Shown here: piece by piece, positions 36,008-45,950 of the stretch
Numbering within the stretch: the first letter of the stretch is position 1
How the letters are laid out: each line of letters opens with the position of its first letter
Assembly (NCBI GenBank): GCA_029962745.1
Contig: CM057171.1
Location: 19,865,034-19,929,033 of the forward strand
Source: Echinometra lucunter
Taxonomy: Eukaryota > Echinodermata > Echinoidea > Camarodonta > Echinometridae
DNA: 64,000 nt
Direction: 5' to 3'
The notes under the pieces: generated by a model
Seen by the model: only the letters and a program-made list of their open reading frames with translations
Database searches by the model: none
What the model was told of the DNA's origin: nothing
Translations under genes and position numbers: made by a program

Positions 36008-39000
36008 GCTACTATTATTATTGTTATTAATACCGCACCTTCCGGAATGAACAACAAAGCGGATGATGGCGATGATGGTCCATAAGCAAGCTCAGTTCGG
36101 TAACTGCCATTTAGCTCTGATCGCCAAACTCTCCATTGTTCCTTCCAAAATAATTTCCTAGAAAGAAAGATATATTTGAAAAGGAGATATGAATACAAAA
36201 CAGTTATATATTTATAATTTGTAATAAATTCGTAATTTGTTCCTATTTATCAGTGACTGTTTTTTTAAGAACGTAAAGATCTGGGTTATATTTTACATAT
36301 TTTCTTGATTATTTTTTCACTCACTCCTTACTTATGTTTATATTTATCACACATGGGTGGAGAGTGGCAGATGATAAGACGGAAACATAATTAGACATGA
36401 TACTAGCAAAAATTAGTGAATAAAACAAATTGTGAAAGTTAAAGGAGAAGTCTAGGCGATTTCTGTAAGCATGGATCATAAAGAGAAAAAAATCAGCAGC
36501 TAGAAAATGTCTTACTTTACACGACATACCCTGGGATTACCGAGTAATCAACAATTAACTTGTATAAACAGTACAATAGTTCTATAGTACGAGCCCATTT
36601 TCATGCACAATACAGTTCGCACCCGAGCTTCGCACACTTCTTTTAACTACGAAAATTTATAAGTTTTGTCCGTTCTAATATCATTAATCCAATCAGCCAC
36701 ACCTCTCCCTGTCCGTCAGGGGATTCGGGATTGCGAAAAACTTCTCTTTGGAACAGAATTTGTGTGATTTGTGCACCCAAAAGCTAGACATATCGGCATT
36801 TTGCATAAAGAATGTGCAGAGAATAAGTGCGCATGCGCAGTGCAAATGCATCGCCTACTTCACACGACCAATGACCGTATTTGGGTTTCAGTGGGAAATT
36901 CAATTATTCGGTGTAAAAAAAGCCAATACTTAATCGGTATTTAAAAATCACAGAAATCACTTTGATAAATGAAAGTAGCATTATCTGTTAGCGTGAATCT
37001 TAAGCTTTATAGTATAATTTTAATGAAATCGTCTGGACTTCTCCTTTAATTAGATATATCACGGTGGGGTGCTGTGGTCTAGTGGATATGTTACTGGACT
37101 GTGCAGCAGGTGGTAAAAAGCATTTAGGTCAACCGGCAAGACATCAATCTACATTTGCACCTCTCGCACTATGAACATGGGGGACAAAGAAAGCGGACAA
37201 AATAAACAACCTCTCATTCTACCCTTCACAATGGTTCTGGTAGTCACAAGCACATCCCTTCACAGCTATTATGTTTAATCATGTAGTTCCAGGTGAATAC
37301 GCATGTGACACCTGTTCCACATATTTTAGACAATAGCAGTGAAGAGATGTGCTTTTGACTACCAGAACCATTGTGAAGGGTAGAATGAGGGGTTGTTTAT
37401 TTTGTCCGCTTTCTTTGTCCGTCATGTTCATAGTGTCGGTAGTTTTGTTTTTTTGTTTTTTTTAAATGAATGGATACCAGATGGCGATAAATTGCTTCAC
37501 ATGCAAGGCCAAGGCCAGGGTAACAACAGTGGAGAGCCAGGAATGTCAAGCGTTACAGACATAATGAGCGCTATACAGAAACCAACCATTATGCATGTTT
37601 GTCATATTTTATAGCGAAACCCGCCTTTAAAGACCATCCAAGGAAGACAAGAAAAGTGGTCTTTATGAAAAGGTGTTCTTTAGTAGAGGTTTCTTTTCAA
37701 CTGGAACCACTATTTCAGAGAAAGCACTATGGTCTTTGTAGACAGGTGATCTTTTTATACAGCTAGACCCCGTTTCATAAAACGTGTTATCAGTTACAAC
37801 AACAGCATTTCTATTCTCTCAGCCAATCAAATGCAAGGATTTCAGTAGTTTATAACAGTTATTCCAGTACTCTGTCCGTTACTCTGGCCCCAAATAATGG
37901 AATATCTTGCCTGTCCAAATACAAATTCACTTTCGCTGCAAACGTTTTAACGCAAAATGAAATTTTGTCTTTTAGTGTCCACGAATTCTGCAATCTCATC
38001 GGTCAACAACGTCTTTTAGACAATGCTGTATTACTTGTATACTTAGTCACAAACACAGACCATCCACTGAATATATCCCGTATTCCGTAAATGAGGTCAT
38101 AGACCCCTATGTTGCTGTTGTTGTTTTATGTTTTGTATTTTTTTCTATATTTGTGTGCATGTGCTAAATCATCGCTGAATACAGGCTGAATATATCCCGT
38201 ATTCCGTGCGCTGCATGCGTTTGATCCATAGAATAACACCGTTTGATCTTGTTGCATGGTATGCGCACAGCTGCATGTTAATAGCTGTGCGCATGGGACA
38301 TGGATGCACGTAACTTGTAACTTGTAACTTGCAATTGCATGCATGTGGTAAACTGACCAAAGATTTTGAAAAATAAATTATGTTTTCATCGTAACCTTCC
38401 CATTTACACTACAAAATTCCTGTAGATCTACACTTAAAATGATAAAAACGTTATCCCCTGCTTGTTCTTAGGAAATACGGGATATATCTACGTTCTGGTG
38501 CCATATTCTATTCAGCCTCCGGCCTCACGGAATATGGCACCACGCAGACACCAGATATTTGCCCGTATTTCGTGAACAAGCAGGGGATAATAGTATCTCA
38601 TTACCAGCTAAGTATGTGTTTGTAATGACTGGCTTCATTTTTTTTTTTTCTTCTTCTTCTTTTTGTATATAGTCATAGTAATTGGAAGAAAATATTGTCT
38701 AGCTTGTCATACATACTCTATAATTATCTCGCATAACGATTGATGCTGCTGATGTGTTTAATCACATCTTATACTTATTACTCTCCATATTATGTGAGTG
38801 TGTGTTTTTCCTCCCTCTCACTCCTCTATCTATTCTTTAAAAATGGGACTGAAAAATAAGATGAGCGCTTTCTTGTATTTGCCATGTATTTTCTAGTCCA
38901 ACCAACTCAATTTTTTGTTATATCTTGCTACTCTGTATACGAACTCACGCTTATTTGTATTGTTACCCGGGTAACATAACATAATACAAATGGCACCCTT

Positions 39001-40969
39001 TTCCTTTCCACTATAATCCTCTCTATCTTTATGTCTACCTTATTTCCTTCATTCCATTTAAAGTAGAACAATGAGTACATGTACATTTCATGTTCTAATT
39101 AGTATTATTTTGTCTTCGGCGACCCCAACACAAGCTAGCTTTTCGGATGTTCACCACCTTCTTTGTTTGATGTATTACTTATTGCAATTTTGTACTTTAT
39201 ATTTTTGTTGACTCAGAGAGAAATAAATGTGGAATTCAATCAATCAATCAAATTGCAACTTGTTTAGAGCCTTGGTCTCTAAAGCAGGTTTGACTGTACC
39301 GTATAGCCATCTGACACATAATAATTTGCACAAGAAATTACCTATTGACGCTATCTACGGCTACTCCGTGAACGTACGGTCTACTATCGACCACGACTTC
39401 ACGATTGCTTCCGTCAAAGTTCGCACGTTCCACATCGGAAGCATCATATTTGGTCCAGTAGATTTTCCTGTCACCGAATTCAAGCTCTATTCTACCGCCA
39501 GAATTAGTCCTACCTGCGTTTAAAAAAAAGGAATGTGATGATTACTGTGAATGTTTACCACACAGATAATTGCTATTTCATAAATACACGCGAATATTGA
39601 AGGTTTGTTAGCATTATGCTCCGGGAAACTGCCGAAAAAAACCTCGGAGGTTTTGGGGTTTTCCAAGAGCACCACGTGACTTTCCTTGCATCATGAGGGG
39701 GCGTAAAAATTCTAATTTTTTGAGCGTCACTCAATTATTTGCATTTTATTTAGTACAAAAAAGGACTTGCTGCCACTTCAGTCTCCATGGCATGTAACAA
39801 ACTGGCATTCAATACGCTATCGAGAGTAAACTACAGTGTGTACCAATAAAAAAAAACGTTACCCTTTTTAAAGAATCATAAAAATTATATTCCAAAATAT
39901 TTTGAAGAGTTTTTCATGTTGATAGATGCACAATAGTCTTATCTATCAAGTGCCATTAACAAAACAAATTTTGATTCATGCTTGGCCGAACACTGACTGT
40001 TTTTGTTCAGAGTCTGAAAATGACTTGCACCAGATTGAAAGAAGAGGGACAATTAAACCAGAGTCTAAAGAAGTACTCCCATTCACAGAATTTGCTCTTT
40101 GCAAATCCGAGTACCCCTAGCCCCTAGCGACCCATTAGGGCGACACACCCCCGTATAGCGTATAGATGGAAGTACACCCCCCCCCCTCCCTCCCCCGGGA
40201 GCTTTAGCCTAGCGGGGCTAGGGGGTACTCGGATTTTTTTTTTTTTTTTTTTGACGGGGATGTGAGGCCCGGACCTTAAACCCCTTACCATCTTTAGGGG
40301 CACATTTTTAGAAAAAAAGGGTACCAATATTTAGGGATTTCTCGCAAAAAGTAGACCCACGTTTAGGGATTTGTCGTAAAAACTGGATCCTTTTCTACGA
40401 GTACAATTTAAAATACAAATAAACACCCGTGTGTAGGGATTTTGTTGAAATTGAGAACCTATGTTTAGGGATTTTTTTTTTTTTTTTTAGAAAACGGGAC
40501 CCATGTTTAGGGGTTTCCTTGTGAAAAAGCGACCCATTAGGGCGACAGACCCCCGTATAGCGTATATATGGAAGTACACCCCCCCCCCCCCCCCCCTCCC
40601 CCGGGAGCTTTAGCCAAGTTTCAAGATATTGCTTTCTACAGGGTGCCCATTTAGGTGGAGAGTGGCAAACGTAGATAAATATCCATACAAAAGACATTAG
40701 TGCCGTGGGTGGACTCCAACCCGGGATCTCACATATGAGAGTTAAGAGAGTTCACCAAAACGTAACGCTTACTCCTTCCTGTTCAGGGCCTGCAACCTAG
40801 ATCAACTTATAATCATTCCTTTAGAAAATCTGTTTTACCTTAATCATTTCTAAGATTTACAATTTGTACGATAAATAACCGAAAATCAAATGAGATTCTA
40901 AAGATACGATTAGGCAAAGGATATGTTTGGAGATATGATGAATTTTTACTGGTCTTACAATTTATTTCA

Positions 40970-41016
<47 letters not shown>

Positions 41017-44000
41017 ACTAAGCATAAAACATTACCTACACTGAGATACCTGTTTTTGAATCCGACGTAACGATCTCTCGAGCAGTTCCATTCAAGGTGG
41101 CCCTCGATATGTTGCCCTTCTCACCCCAGTACACCTTCTTGTCTCGTGGATCGTACGCGATTCCGCGTGGATCTACAAGATCTATAGGAAGTTTCGTGTA
41201 TGCTATGTCCAGGAGAGAAGAATTTGGCGCAAGACTGCCCGCGAGTATGTAGCTTCCGTACAGAAGTAGTACGATGGATGATTCTTGATTGAACGGGGTA
41301 AATGAGAAAGATTATAGGCTTAAACTGGAATCCAAAATAAGCTTAAAGCAAACGGTTAGGAGTATTTCATTTGAATGGTTTTACATAACGTCAAACAAGG
41401 ATCACAAGAAACTACATTATAATTGCGTCATTACCAAGTCGGTTAATTCAATTTATAACCAACACGCAACTTTTAGGGGATCGATTGCATTTTGTAATTT
41501 AAAAGACAAAACGCCAGAGAAACCTGATGACCTTTCCTTTTTTCTCTTTCTTTTTTCTGGTCAGAAAATTGCAGATGTGTCCGTCTCATTTTTCGATACA
41601 AATTTCCGGCCTTGATAATCAGTGAGCAGCAGAGGCTTATGCCTATCAATTTATACCGATTTTATCATTATCATTGTCAAAAGATAAATATGCAACCAGT
41701 TCTTAGCTCCAACACCCCCTCTTTTTATGAAGTTAGGTTAATGATTTTCAAAAACACAATCGACTTTTGAAAAAGCAGCTCAAGAGCAATTTCAGTACCA
41801 CTGTTATCATGGTAATACTACTATAAAAGGGAATCATATTCGCACGTCTGGTGATGGACAAGGCTACTGAAGTTGTCTTAAAGGGGGGTACCCAATGCTG
41901 AAACAATGTTATTTCATTTAAAAGAGCATGATTTTATTAGCAGAAAATCATCTGCCTAAATTGTTTTAATAAGTCGTGTTGCCAAGGAAACCCCCAATGT
42001 GGTAAGATTTCAGGATATTTTTGACCCCTCAGCTGTGACCCAGTTTCAACTGGGTACCTACTTTGACGTCAAAATGACGTCAAAGTGGGTACCTTGTCGC
42101 GCACTTCTAGCAAATGCGCGCAAGGTATAATGCATTTTGTACAGTCTAGCGCGCAGTACAAGTGCAATGCGCGAAGCTGGGTACCCACTTTTACGTCATA
42201 CCTCATACTCAATTTTTTTTTAGTCAACTCTTGACTTTTTATGAGAAAATTCGCCAAAATGCATTTATTTCGATTGAAAATCATCAAAGTTTTAATGTTA
42301 TTGTTCTTAGAATTCTATTCTCGATCATATATCAAAAATTTTTGTACCATTGTGTAATCACTTTAATTGGCTTTTTAAAAGTATTCGCGATAGCATTCAT
42401 CAAAATTAAAGCAAAACCGCCAAGTTCATGATGAATACCTGTATCACAATGTACTCCTCTGTATCCAGGAAAACACCAACACTCGTATTCATTCACACGA
42501 TCTAGACAGGTCGCTCCATTCAGACATGGTGAGCTTTCACATACGTTGACGTCTGAATTTGAAAATGCATTTAGATACCTTTGTCAAAATCTAGAACGTA
42601 TCCTTTCTGTAAATGTAATCTTTTAAAACCTAAATTTCCATGAGGTAGTTTTTTTTCTTCCAAGTCTTTATGTAAAACTCAAATAATACTGGAAATTGTG
42701 AAGTAAGAATTTAGCACTGAACAGATTTTTTTCACGATTTCGGTAAACCGCTGAAAAAGGGGGGGGGGGTTCTCCAAGCAATCTAAGTTTCACATATTTG
42801 CATTTTATAATGCAAAGTGAAAGTGACATTGCTGGGTCGTGTTTTCTCTTCTCCTTCTTTCTGTATTTCTTTCTTCTAATGCAGTATGCTTCAGCGATCA
42901 GACATGGCTAAAAATTCAATGATTTCACACCTGTTTCACAATGCACTCCTGCATATCCAAGAACACACAAACATACGTATCCGTTAGGACGGTCTCGGCA
43001 AGTCGCTCCATTGAGACAAGGAGAGCTTTCACATTCGTTGATGTCTGAATATGAAGAGTGTTTATTTCAAAATACAATGCTATCAAACAGTTTTCAAGTT
43101 CAATATATCTAAAACGGAAGTTGAAAAAAAAAATTAGGCAGGCCTACCATTTTCTTATATCAAAGATGTCAAAGCGAATTTCTTAACATAAATCTTGAGC
43201 TCATGTAACAAGAAAAGGGAAATTAAACAAAAGAATCCAGTGAAATTGCATCCACATATGAATAAATGCCATCTGCCCAACATGGCTTCCATTAATAACT
43301 GTTGAGACCGGGGGGGGGGGGGGGGGGGAGTCATAAAGCTATTCGTAAACTAAAACCCGCAGCACACTATAAGATCCGACTGCGACCCAATTTTCGATCA
43401 AATGGCATTAAGCATTAAATATGAGTTTAAAGAAGTAAAAATATCTTATTCGAAGTTCAGAATAATGAAAGAAATACTAAAATCGAAATTTTGGTTAACT
43501 GCAAGCCTTGTGGTCGGAGTAAAGGCCAAATCGGCTTCAAATCGTAGCCGATCGCAAGATTGCTATGACGTCACTACTATTCGGAATTGGGTTCGCTTTT
43601 AGTCTCACAGGAAGGGTCGCAATCACTGGTGTACTGGAGGGGGGGGGGCTTGGGGGCGCCAGCCCCCCAAATAAATTTCAACCATGGTTTATTTTCAATT
43701 TTATATTAGTGATGTCATGGAAATTTCATTATTTCTCCCTAGACTCCCTTTCTACTGTTAAGTAACGCTTTCATGATTTCCCAAATAGCATGCATAGCAA
43801 GGCAGAAAACACGCATGATATCAATACTAATGTGTTTTATGATATAACACTTCGTTTTATCTGTTTATCTGACAATGGATTCAAACTTTGATAATGAATA
43901 TTCTTAGATTTACCAAAACTAGACACGGGCTTTAAGCTTGTAGTCCCCAAATAGCGTTCTTTTACAGAGTTGCAAACCATCAATACTGCAAAAAGCTAAT

Positions 44001-45840
44001 ATACCATGGGAGTGCACCCGCGTAGCCAAGGGGGGCGATAGGGCGGTCGCCCCCTTCAGAAACACCAACAAAAAAGAAAGAAAAAAGGAAAATACAAGGA
44101 AAAAAGGCGGGAGCGAGAAAAGAAAAAGGTAAGAGAACGTAAGAAGAGCGGGAGCAGACAGGAACAATTCAAAGAAACGTCGGAGCTTCTGCGCTTCGCG
44201 CGGGAGGGGGGAAACTCCCCCCTCCCTGCACCCTTCCCCCTAAGTGCGCTCAGTAACTGATTCACACGCTTCGTGTGCCCACTACCGCTCCCTAAAATGA
44301 AATCCTAGCTACGCCACTGTGGGAGTGAAACCCTGGTACCCACTGGATCACACCCTCTACATGCTCGTCCCTTTTATTTCATAGTGTCTTTGTCTGTATT
44401 ATTATCATAAGTAATAAGGTATTTTGTGTAACGCTGGCATTTGTTTGAAACTTGCGAAGATTATTTGGATTGCATGTTTCCAAGTTCATGAAAAAATCCT
44501 TTTCCGGTCGGTAGATTCATGACACGCTTATCCATAATAGTACATGTCATCAAATTTGATATTTCATATTGCATGTATTGTACTTCAAATGCATTTTTCA
44601 TGATATTTACTTCTTTTGTTGGAAATGTGAAAAAATGAAAATTGAACCGAAGTGAAGTTAAAAATTTTCTTTTTAGGTTTTGCAGATTGCACATATTTAA
44701 GTCGAAAAAGTGAAAAAGCTCCGTATCGTGAGGGGGGGGGGGGTATCCCCGGCTCGGTCCCTCAGGATTGGTCGCTTCGCTCCTCGCAAAGATTGAGCCA
44801 CCCCCCCCCCCCCCCCCCCCACAATATATATATATATATTTTGGCTCATTACCCCACTGGTCGCAATAGCCCGGAATCCCGATTTTTTTTCATACGACTA
44901 TTCGAAAATTTGATCATTATGATTTCACCTATTTGAATGTTTATATCATATGCTATAATTTTTTTTTCCAAAATCGGATCGTAGACGGATCGCATAATGT
45001 GCGGCGGGCACTACTTATTTTACTTGAAGATGAACTGCCAAATGGGCTGCCAAAATTTTTTCTAAAGTTTTAAGGAAGTGTGACTGCATTTCCCCATAAT
45101 CTCTATCAAATTGTGGCAAAAAATATTCTTTGCCATAAAAATTTGTGTAAATAAGAGTACGTCTGCGTATTTCACCTTTAGCTGATGCAATTTATAATGA
45201 CTGAGAATTCTATTTCGCTTGCCATATTCAAGACGTTTGTAAAGTCACTCGTAACTTTACGAGCAGCTTTATGAAACACCCCACGACCCCGTTTCAAAAA
45301 ACTTGTTATCAGTAACAACTTCCACATTTCTATGAGAAATTTGCTCTCAGCCAATCAGATCTCAAGAATCAGGAGCTTATAACAGTTATTGCAACTTGTT
45401 ATTGATAACAAGTTTTATGAAACGGGGGCCCAGGTCCATTCCACCACATAACGATATCAGTGCAATTTTTCACGTTCAATCGGTTAAATCTCGTTTTCTC
45501 TTGAGGTTCATCATGCCACCGTCAATCCTAAGTTTTGTACGGTAATTCAGAAGGGTAATGTTCTGAAAGTTTGTTCTTTTGTAAAATGGAATAAGGTTAA
45601 TTATTCCCGAAAATAAAACAGGGTTCTTAATCACGAAAATGAAACGTGGTTAAAATTCCAAAGGGTCATACAGAGCGAAATAGAACCCTGTCCGATTTCC
45701 AAATTGTGAAATTAATCAACCTATTAAGAGAGAATATACCACACCATATTCGCAGTGATCGCCTCCGCGGCCTGATGGACATTTACATTTCAACTGCGTT
45801 GATTCTGATTCAGCCTTACACTGATTTCCATCGCAAGTAT
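29838..45840 (-). CDS. Gene B: paralogue of gene A (seven firm exons, 5' end missing)
   Basis: Exons 45840-45745, 43044-42931, 42552-42439, 41283-41050, 39513-39342, 36157-36039 and 30112-29838 join to 1124 nt in one open frame ending in TAG. Order, phases and sizes mirror gene A exons 4-10: degenerate EGF, two EGF modules, then a YWTD-type propeller (VYWGE, IYWTK and FWKE motifs) with no transmembrane segment. Similarity to gene A is roughly 60% by eye in the best exon. Junctions are all GT/AG. The signal peptide and exon 3 equivalents were not found next to exon 4, perhaps because a large composite element lies upstream. A retrotransposon and foldback arms sit in its last intron. Confidence 0.8.
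30168..30340. repeat. GAT/AAT and GTA microsatellites
   Basis: Mixed ATT/GAT repeats followed by GTAGTAGTGG-type repeats, in the last intron of gene B close to the terminal exon. Confidence 0.8.
31060..31560 (+). repeat. Degenerate phrase array (TTCGTCTAATACCCAT)
   Basis: Roughly 25 variants of CATTTCGTCTAATACCC at about 18-21-bp spacing. The opposite-strand form occurs at 34740-35320, so the two blocks are arms of an inverted repeat around the LINE at 31595-33670. Confidence 0.85.
31595..32683 (+). pseudogene. Truncated LINE reverse transcriptase
   Basis: The frame encodes [24 protein letters not shown] (catalytic Asp-Asp) and [17 protein letters not shown], followed by the thumb region. 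The first ~45 codons are not RT-like and the N-terminal RT half is absent, so the copy is 5'-truncated. It ends at 32683 by a frameshift; the missing continuation is in the next frame. In gene B's last intron, opposite to that gene. Confidence 0.85.
32684..33537 (+). pseudogene. LINE ribonuclease H domain and C-terminal zinc motif
   Basis: Frame-shifted continuation of the same ORF. RNase H signatures: [11 protein letters not shown] (first Asp), [14 protein letters not shown] (Glu), IFSDSLSVL (Asp) and [15 protein letters not shown] (His and last Asp). A CxxC-H-C motif ([17 protein letters not shown]) follows near the end. RT plus RNase H in this order fits I/Nimb/Outcast-type LINEs; the clade is inference. 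Confidence 0.85.
33538..33670 (+). mobile_element. LINE 3' end with (TGTAA)n tail
   Basis: After the stop come a CTCTTTCTCT stretch and then repeated TAATG/TGTAA units at about 33620-33670. A short simple-sequence tail instead of poly-A is characteristic of I-group LINEs and marks the likely 3' end. Confidence 0.7.
33671..34739. other. Interior of inverted-array element; no gene recognised
   Basis: Unique-looking sequence between the LINE tail and the right phrase array, with a (CAA)n stretch near 34112-34130. Frames here are short and have no domain I recognise. Confidence 0.4.
34740..35320 (-). repeat. Degenerate phrase array, inverted partner
   Basis: Variants of ATTAGACCAAATGGCAATTA, the reverse complement of the 31060-31560 phrases, at similar spacing. 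Confidence 0.85.
35440..35820. repeat. (ATT)n/(ATC)n microsatellite block
   Basis: Long ATT run at about 35660-35710 followed by ATC/ATT mixtures to about 35812. Confidence 0.85.
35850..36008 (+). mobile_element. tRNA-derived SINE 3' part with (ATT)n tail
   Basis: Contains AAAGCTGGGGTAATAATA, AGCGCATAGGGACGTATG and GCGCTATACAAGGACTATG, then (TTA)n to about 36008. Same family as 18568-18805. It lies just downstream of the donor of gene B's FWKE exon. Confidence 0.65.
36039..36157 (-). CDS. Gene B exon (propeller blade, FWKE)
   Basis: 119 nt, phase 2 to 1, matching gene A exon 9. It encodes [19 protein letters not shown] and ends LLFIPEG. Acceptor TTTCTAG, donor GTGCGG. Confidence 0.88.
36443..37045. 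mobile_element. TTAA-flanked DNA element, 603 bp
   Basis: AGGAGAAGTCTAGGCGATTT on the left faces AAATCGTCTGGACTTCTCCT on the right, with TTAA at 36439-36442 and 37046-37049. TTAA duplications are typical of piggyBac and Kolobok elements. No transposase present. Confidence 0.75.
37168..37433. mobile_element. Palindromic MITE with ~90-bp arms
   Basis: CACTATGAACATG faces CATGTTCATAGTG. The arms continue through AAGAAAGCGGACAAAATAAA and CACAATGGTTCTGGTAGTCA with few differences. Confidence 0.75.
37768..37865. mobile_element. Truncated MITE (CCGTTTCATAAAAC family)
   Basis: Left end CCCCGTTTCATAAAACGTG, middle CTCTCAGCCAATCAAATG and CAAGGATTTCAGTAG, but no right inverted repeat. Same family as 6232-6365 and 45287-45427. 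Confidence 0.6.
38451..38590. mobile_element. Palindromic MITE (TTATCCCCTGCTTGTTC ends)
   Basis: TTATCCCCTGCTTGTTC faces GAACAAGCAGGGGATAA, with inner inverted GTGCCATATTC/GAATATGGCAC. Related ATATATCCCGTATTCCGT phrases occur twice just upstream (38072 and 38190). Confidence 0.75.
38620..39255 (+). mobile_element. Probable LINE 3' fragment with (ATCA)n tail
   Basis: AT-rich untranslated-type sequence ending GAGAAATAAATGTGGAATTC and then repeated AATC units, resembling a LINE 3' terminus. No coding remains. Confidence 0.45.
39342..39513 (-). CDS. Gene B exon (propeller blades, YWTK)
   Basis: 172 nt, phase 1 to 2, matching gene A exon 8 with a four-codon longer start. It encodes [22 protein letters not shown] and GVAVDSVNR. 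Acceptor ACGCAG, donor GTAATT. Confidence 0.9.
40127..40616. repeat. TTTAGGGATTT phrase array between direct repeats
   Basis: About eight variants of ACCCATGTTTAGGGATTT spaced 35-50 bp, bracketed by two direct copies of an ~85-bp block starting GCGACCCATTAGGGCGACA (40127-40210 and 40528-40616) that ends in a C run and CGGGAGCTTTAGCC. Gene B intron. Confidence 0.75.
40973..41012. repeat. (CT)n microsatellite
   Basis: About 40 bases of pure CT, 38 bp from the donor side of the gene B YWGE exon. Confidence 0.9.
41050..41283 (-). CDS. Gene B exon (propeller blades 1-2)
   Basis: 234 nt, phase 1 to 1, one codon longer than gene A exon 7. It encodes [15 protein letters not shown] and [14 protein letters not shown]. 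Acceptor ATCAAG, donor GTATCT. Confidence 0.9.
42059..42089. promoter_or_regulatory. Palindrome with two perfect TGACGTCA sites
   Basis: TGACGTCA at 42064-42071 and 42075-42082 within ACTTTGACGTCA/TGACGTCAAAGT, flanked by GGTACC on both sides. The sequence is the full CRE consensus. It sits in a repeat-like stretch of a gene B intron, so function is unproven. Confidence 0.35.
42439..42552 (-). CDS. Gene B exon (EGF)
   Basis: 114-nt symmetric EGF exon with six cysteines. It starts DVNVC rather than DxNEC, so one calcium-ligand position is altered. It keeps CESSPC, CLNGATC and the C-x-D-x4-Y-x-C-x-C motif. Confidence 0.9.
42931..43044 (-). CDS. Gene B exon (EGF)
   Basis: 114 nt, phase 1 to 1, starting DINEC, with six cysteines and the same O-glucose, O-fucose and beta-hydroxylation consensus motifs as gene A. 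Confidence 0.9.
44015..44319. mobile_element. hAT-type MITE with 8-bp duplication, 305 bp
   Basis: TGGGAGTG at 44007-44014 and 44320-44327 flanks ends CACCCGCGTAGCC and CTAGCTACGCCACTG. Eight-base duplications and CAGTGGCGTAGC-like ends are typical of hAT elements. The interior shares GAAACGTCGGAGCTTC and GCGCGGGAGGGG with the arms at 46 and 59 kb. Confidence 0.8.
44423..44861 (+). repeat. Interspersed repeat, copy 2
   Basis: Similar to 20733-21177 in the same orientation, with small indels, a longer G run near 44735 and a C run at 44801-44820. Confidence 0.75.
45287..45427. mobile_element. Palindromic MITE (CCGTTTCA ends), complete copy
   Basis: CCCGTTTCAAAAAACTTGTT faces AACAAGTTTTATGAAACGGG, with TTTGCTCTCAGCCAATCAGA in the middle. 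Confidence 0.8.
45745..45840 (-). CDS. Gene B exon (degenerate EGF)
   Basis: 96 nt, phase 1 to 1. It encodes DTCDGNQC, then [14 protein letters not shown]: five cysteines against three in gene A exon 4. Acceptor TTTTCAG, donor GTGTGG. Confidence 0.8.
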
Positions 45841-45950
45841 CTGAAAACGAAAATAGATATTACGTATGATGATAATATTGAGAATTCCCCTGTACTTCAA
45901 AAAGAGAGGGTACGCCATGTGTACTTATGATGATGATATATTTCTTTACA

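Larger units (their letters stand above)
43356..45008. mobile_element. DNA element nested in a MITE, 1.65 kb
   Basis: CCCGCAGCACACTATAAGAT faces ATAATGTGCGGCGGG; the arms continue through a TCCGACTGCGACC-like block with about three quarters identity. No transposase. It contains further insertions, including 44015-44319. Confidence 0.55.
43309..45282. mobile_element. MITE interrupted by nested insertions
   Basis: Left end AGTCATAAAGCTATTCGTAA and right end ACGAGCAGCTTTATGAAACA form the ends of the family seen complete at 20303-20620. The interior has been split by an element at 43356-45008. Confidence 0.65.

Noticed and set aside
37072..37100. tRNA gene candidate (TGGTCTAGTGGATATG)
   Set aside because: It resembles a polymerase III A box, but no B box or cloverleaf follows; at most a SINE head.
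37851..38090. Open frame of about 79 codons without a start codon
   Set aside because: It enters from a truncated MITE, has no domain I recognise, and ends in a repeated phrase (ATATATCCCGTATTCCGT).
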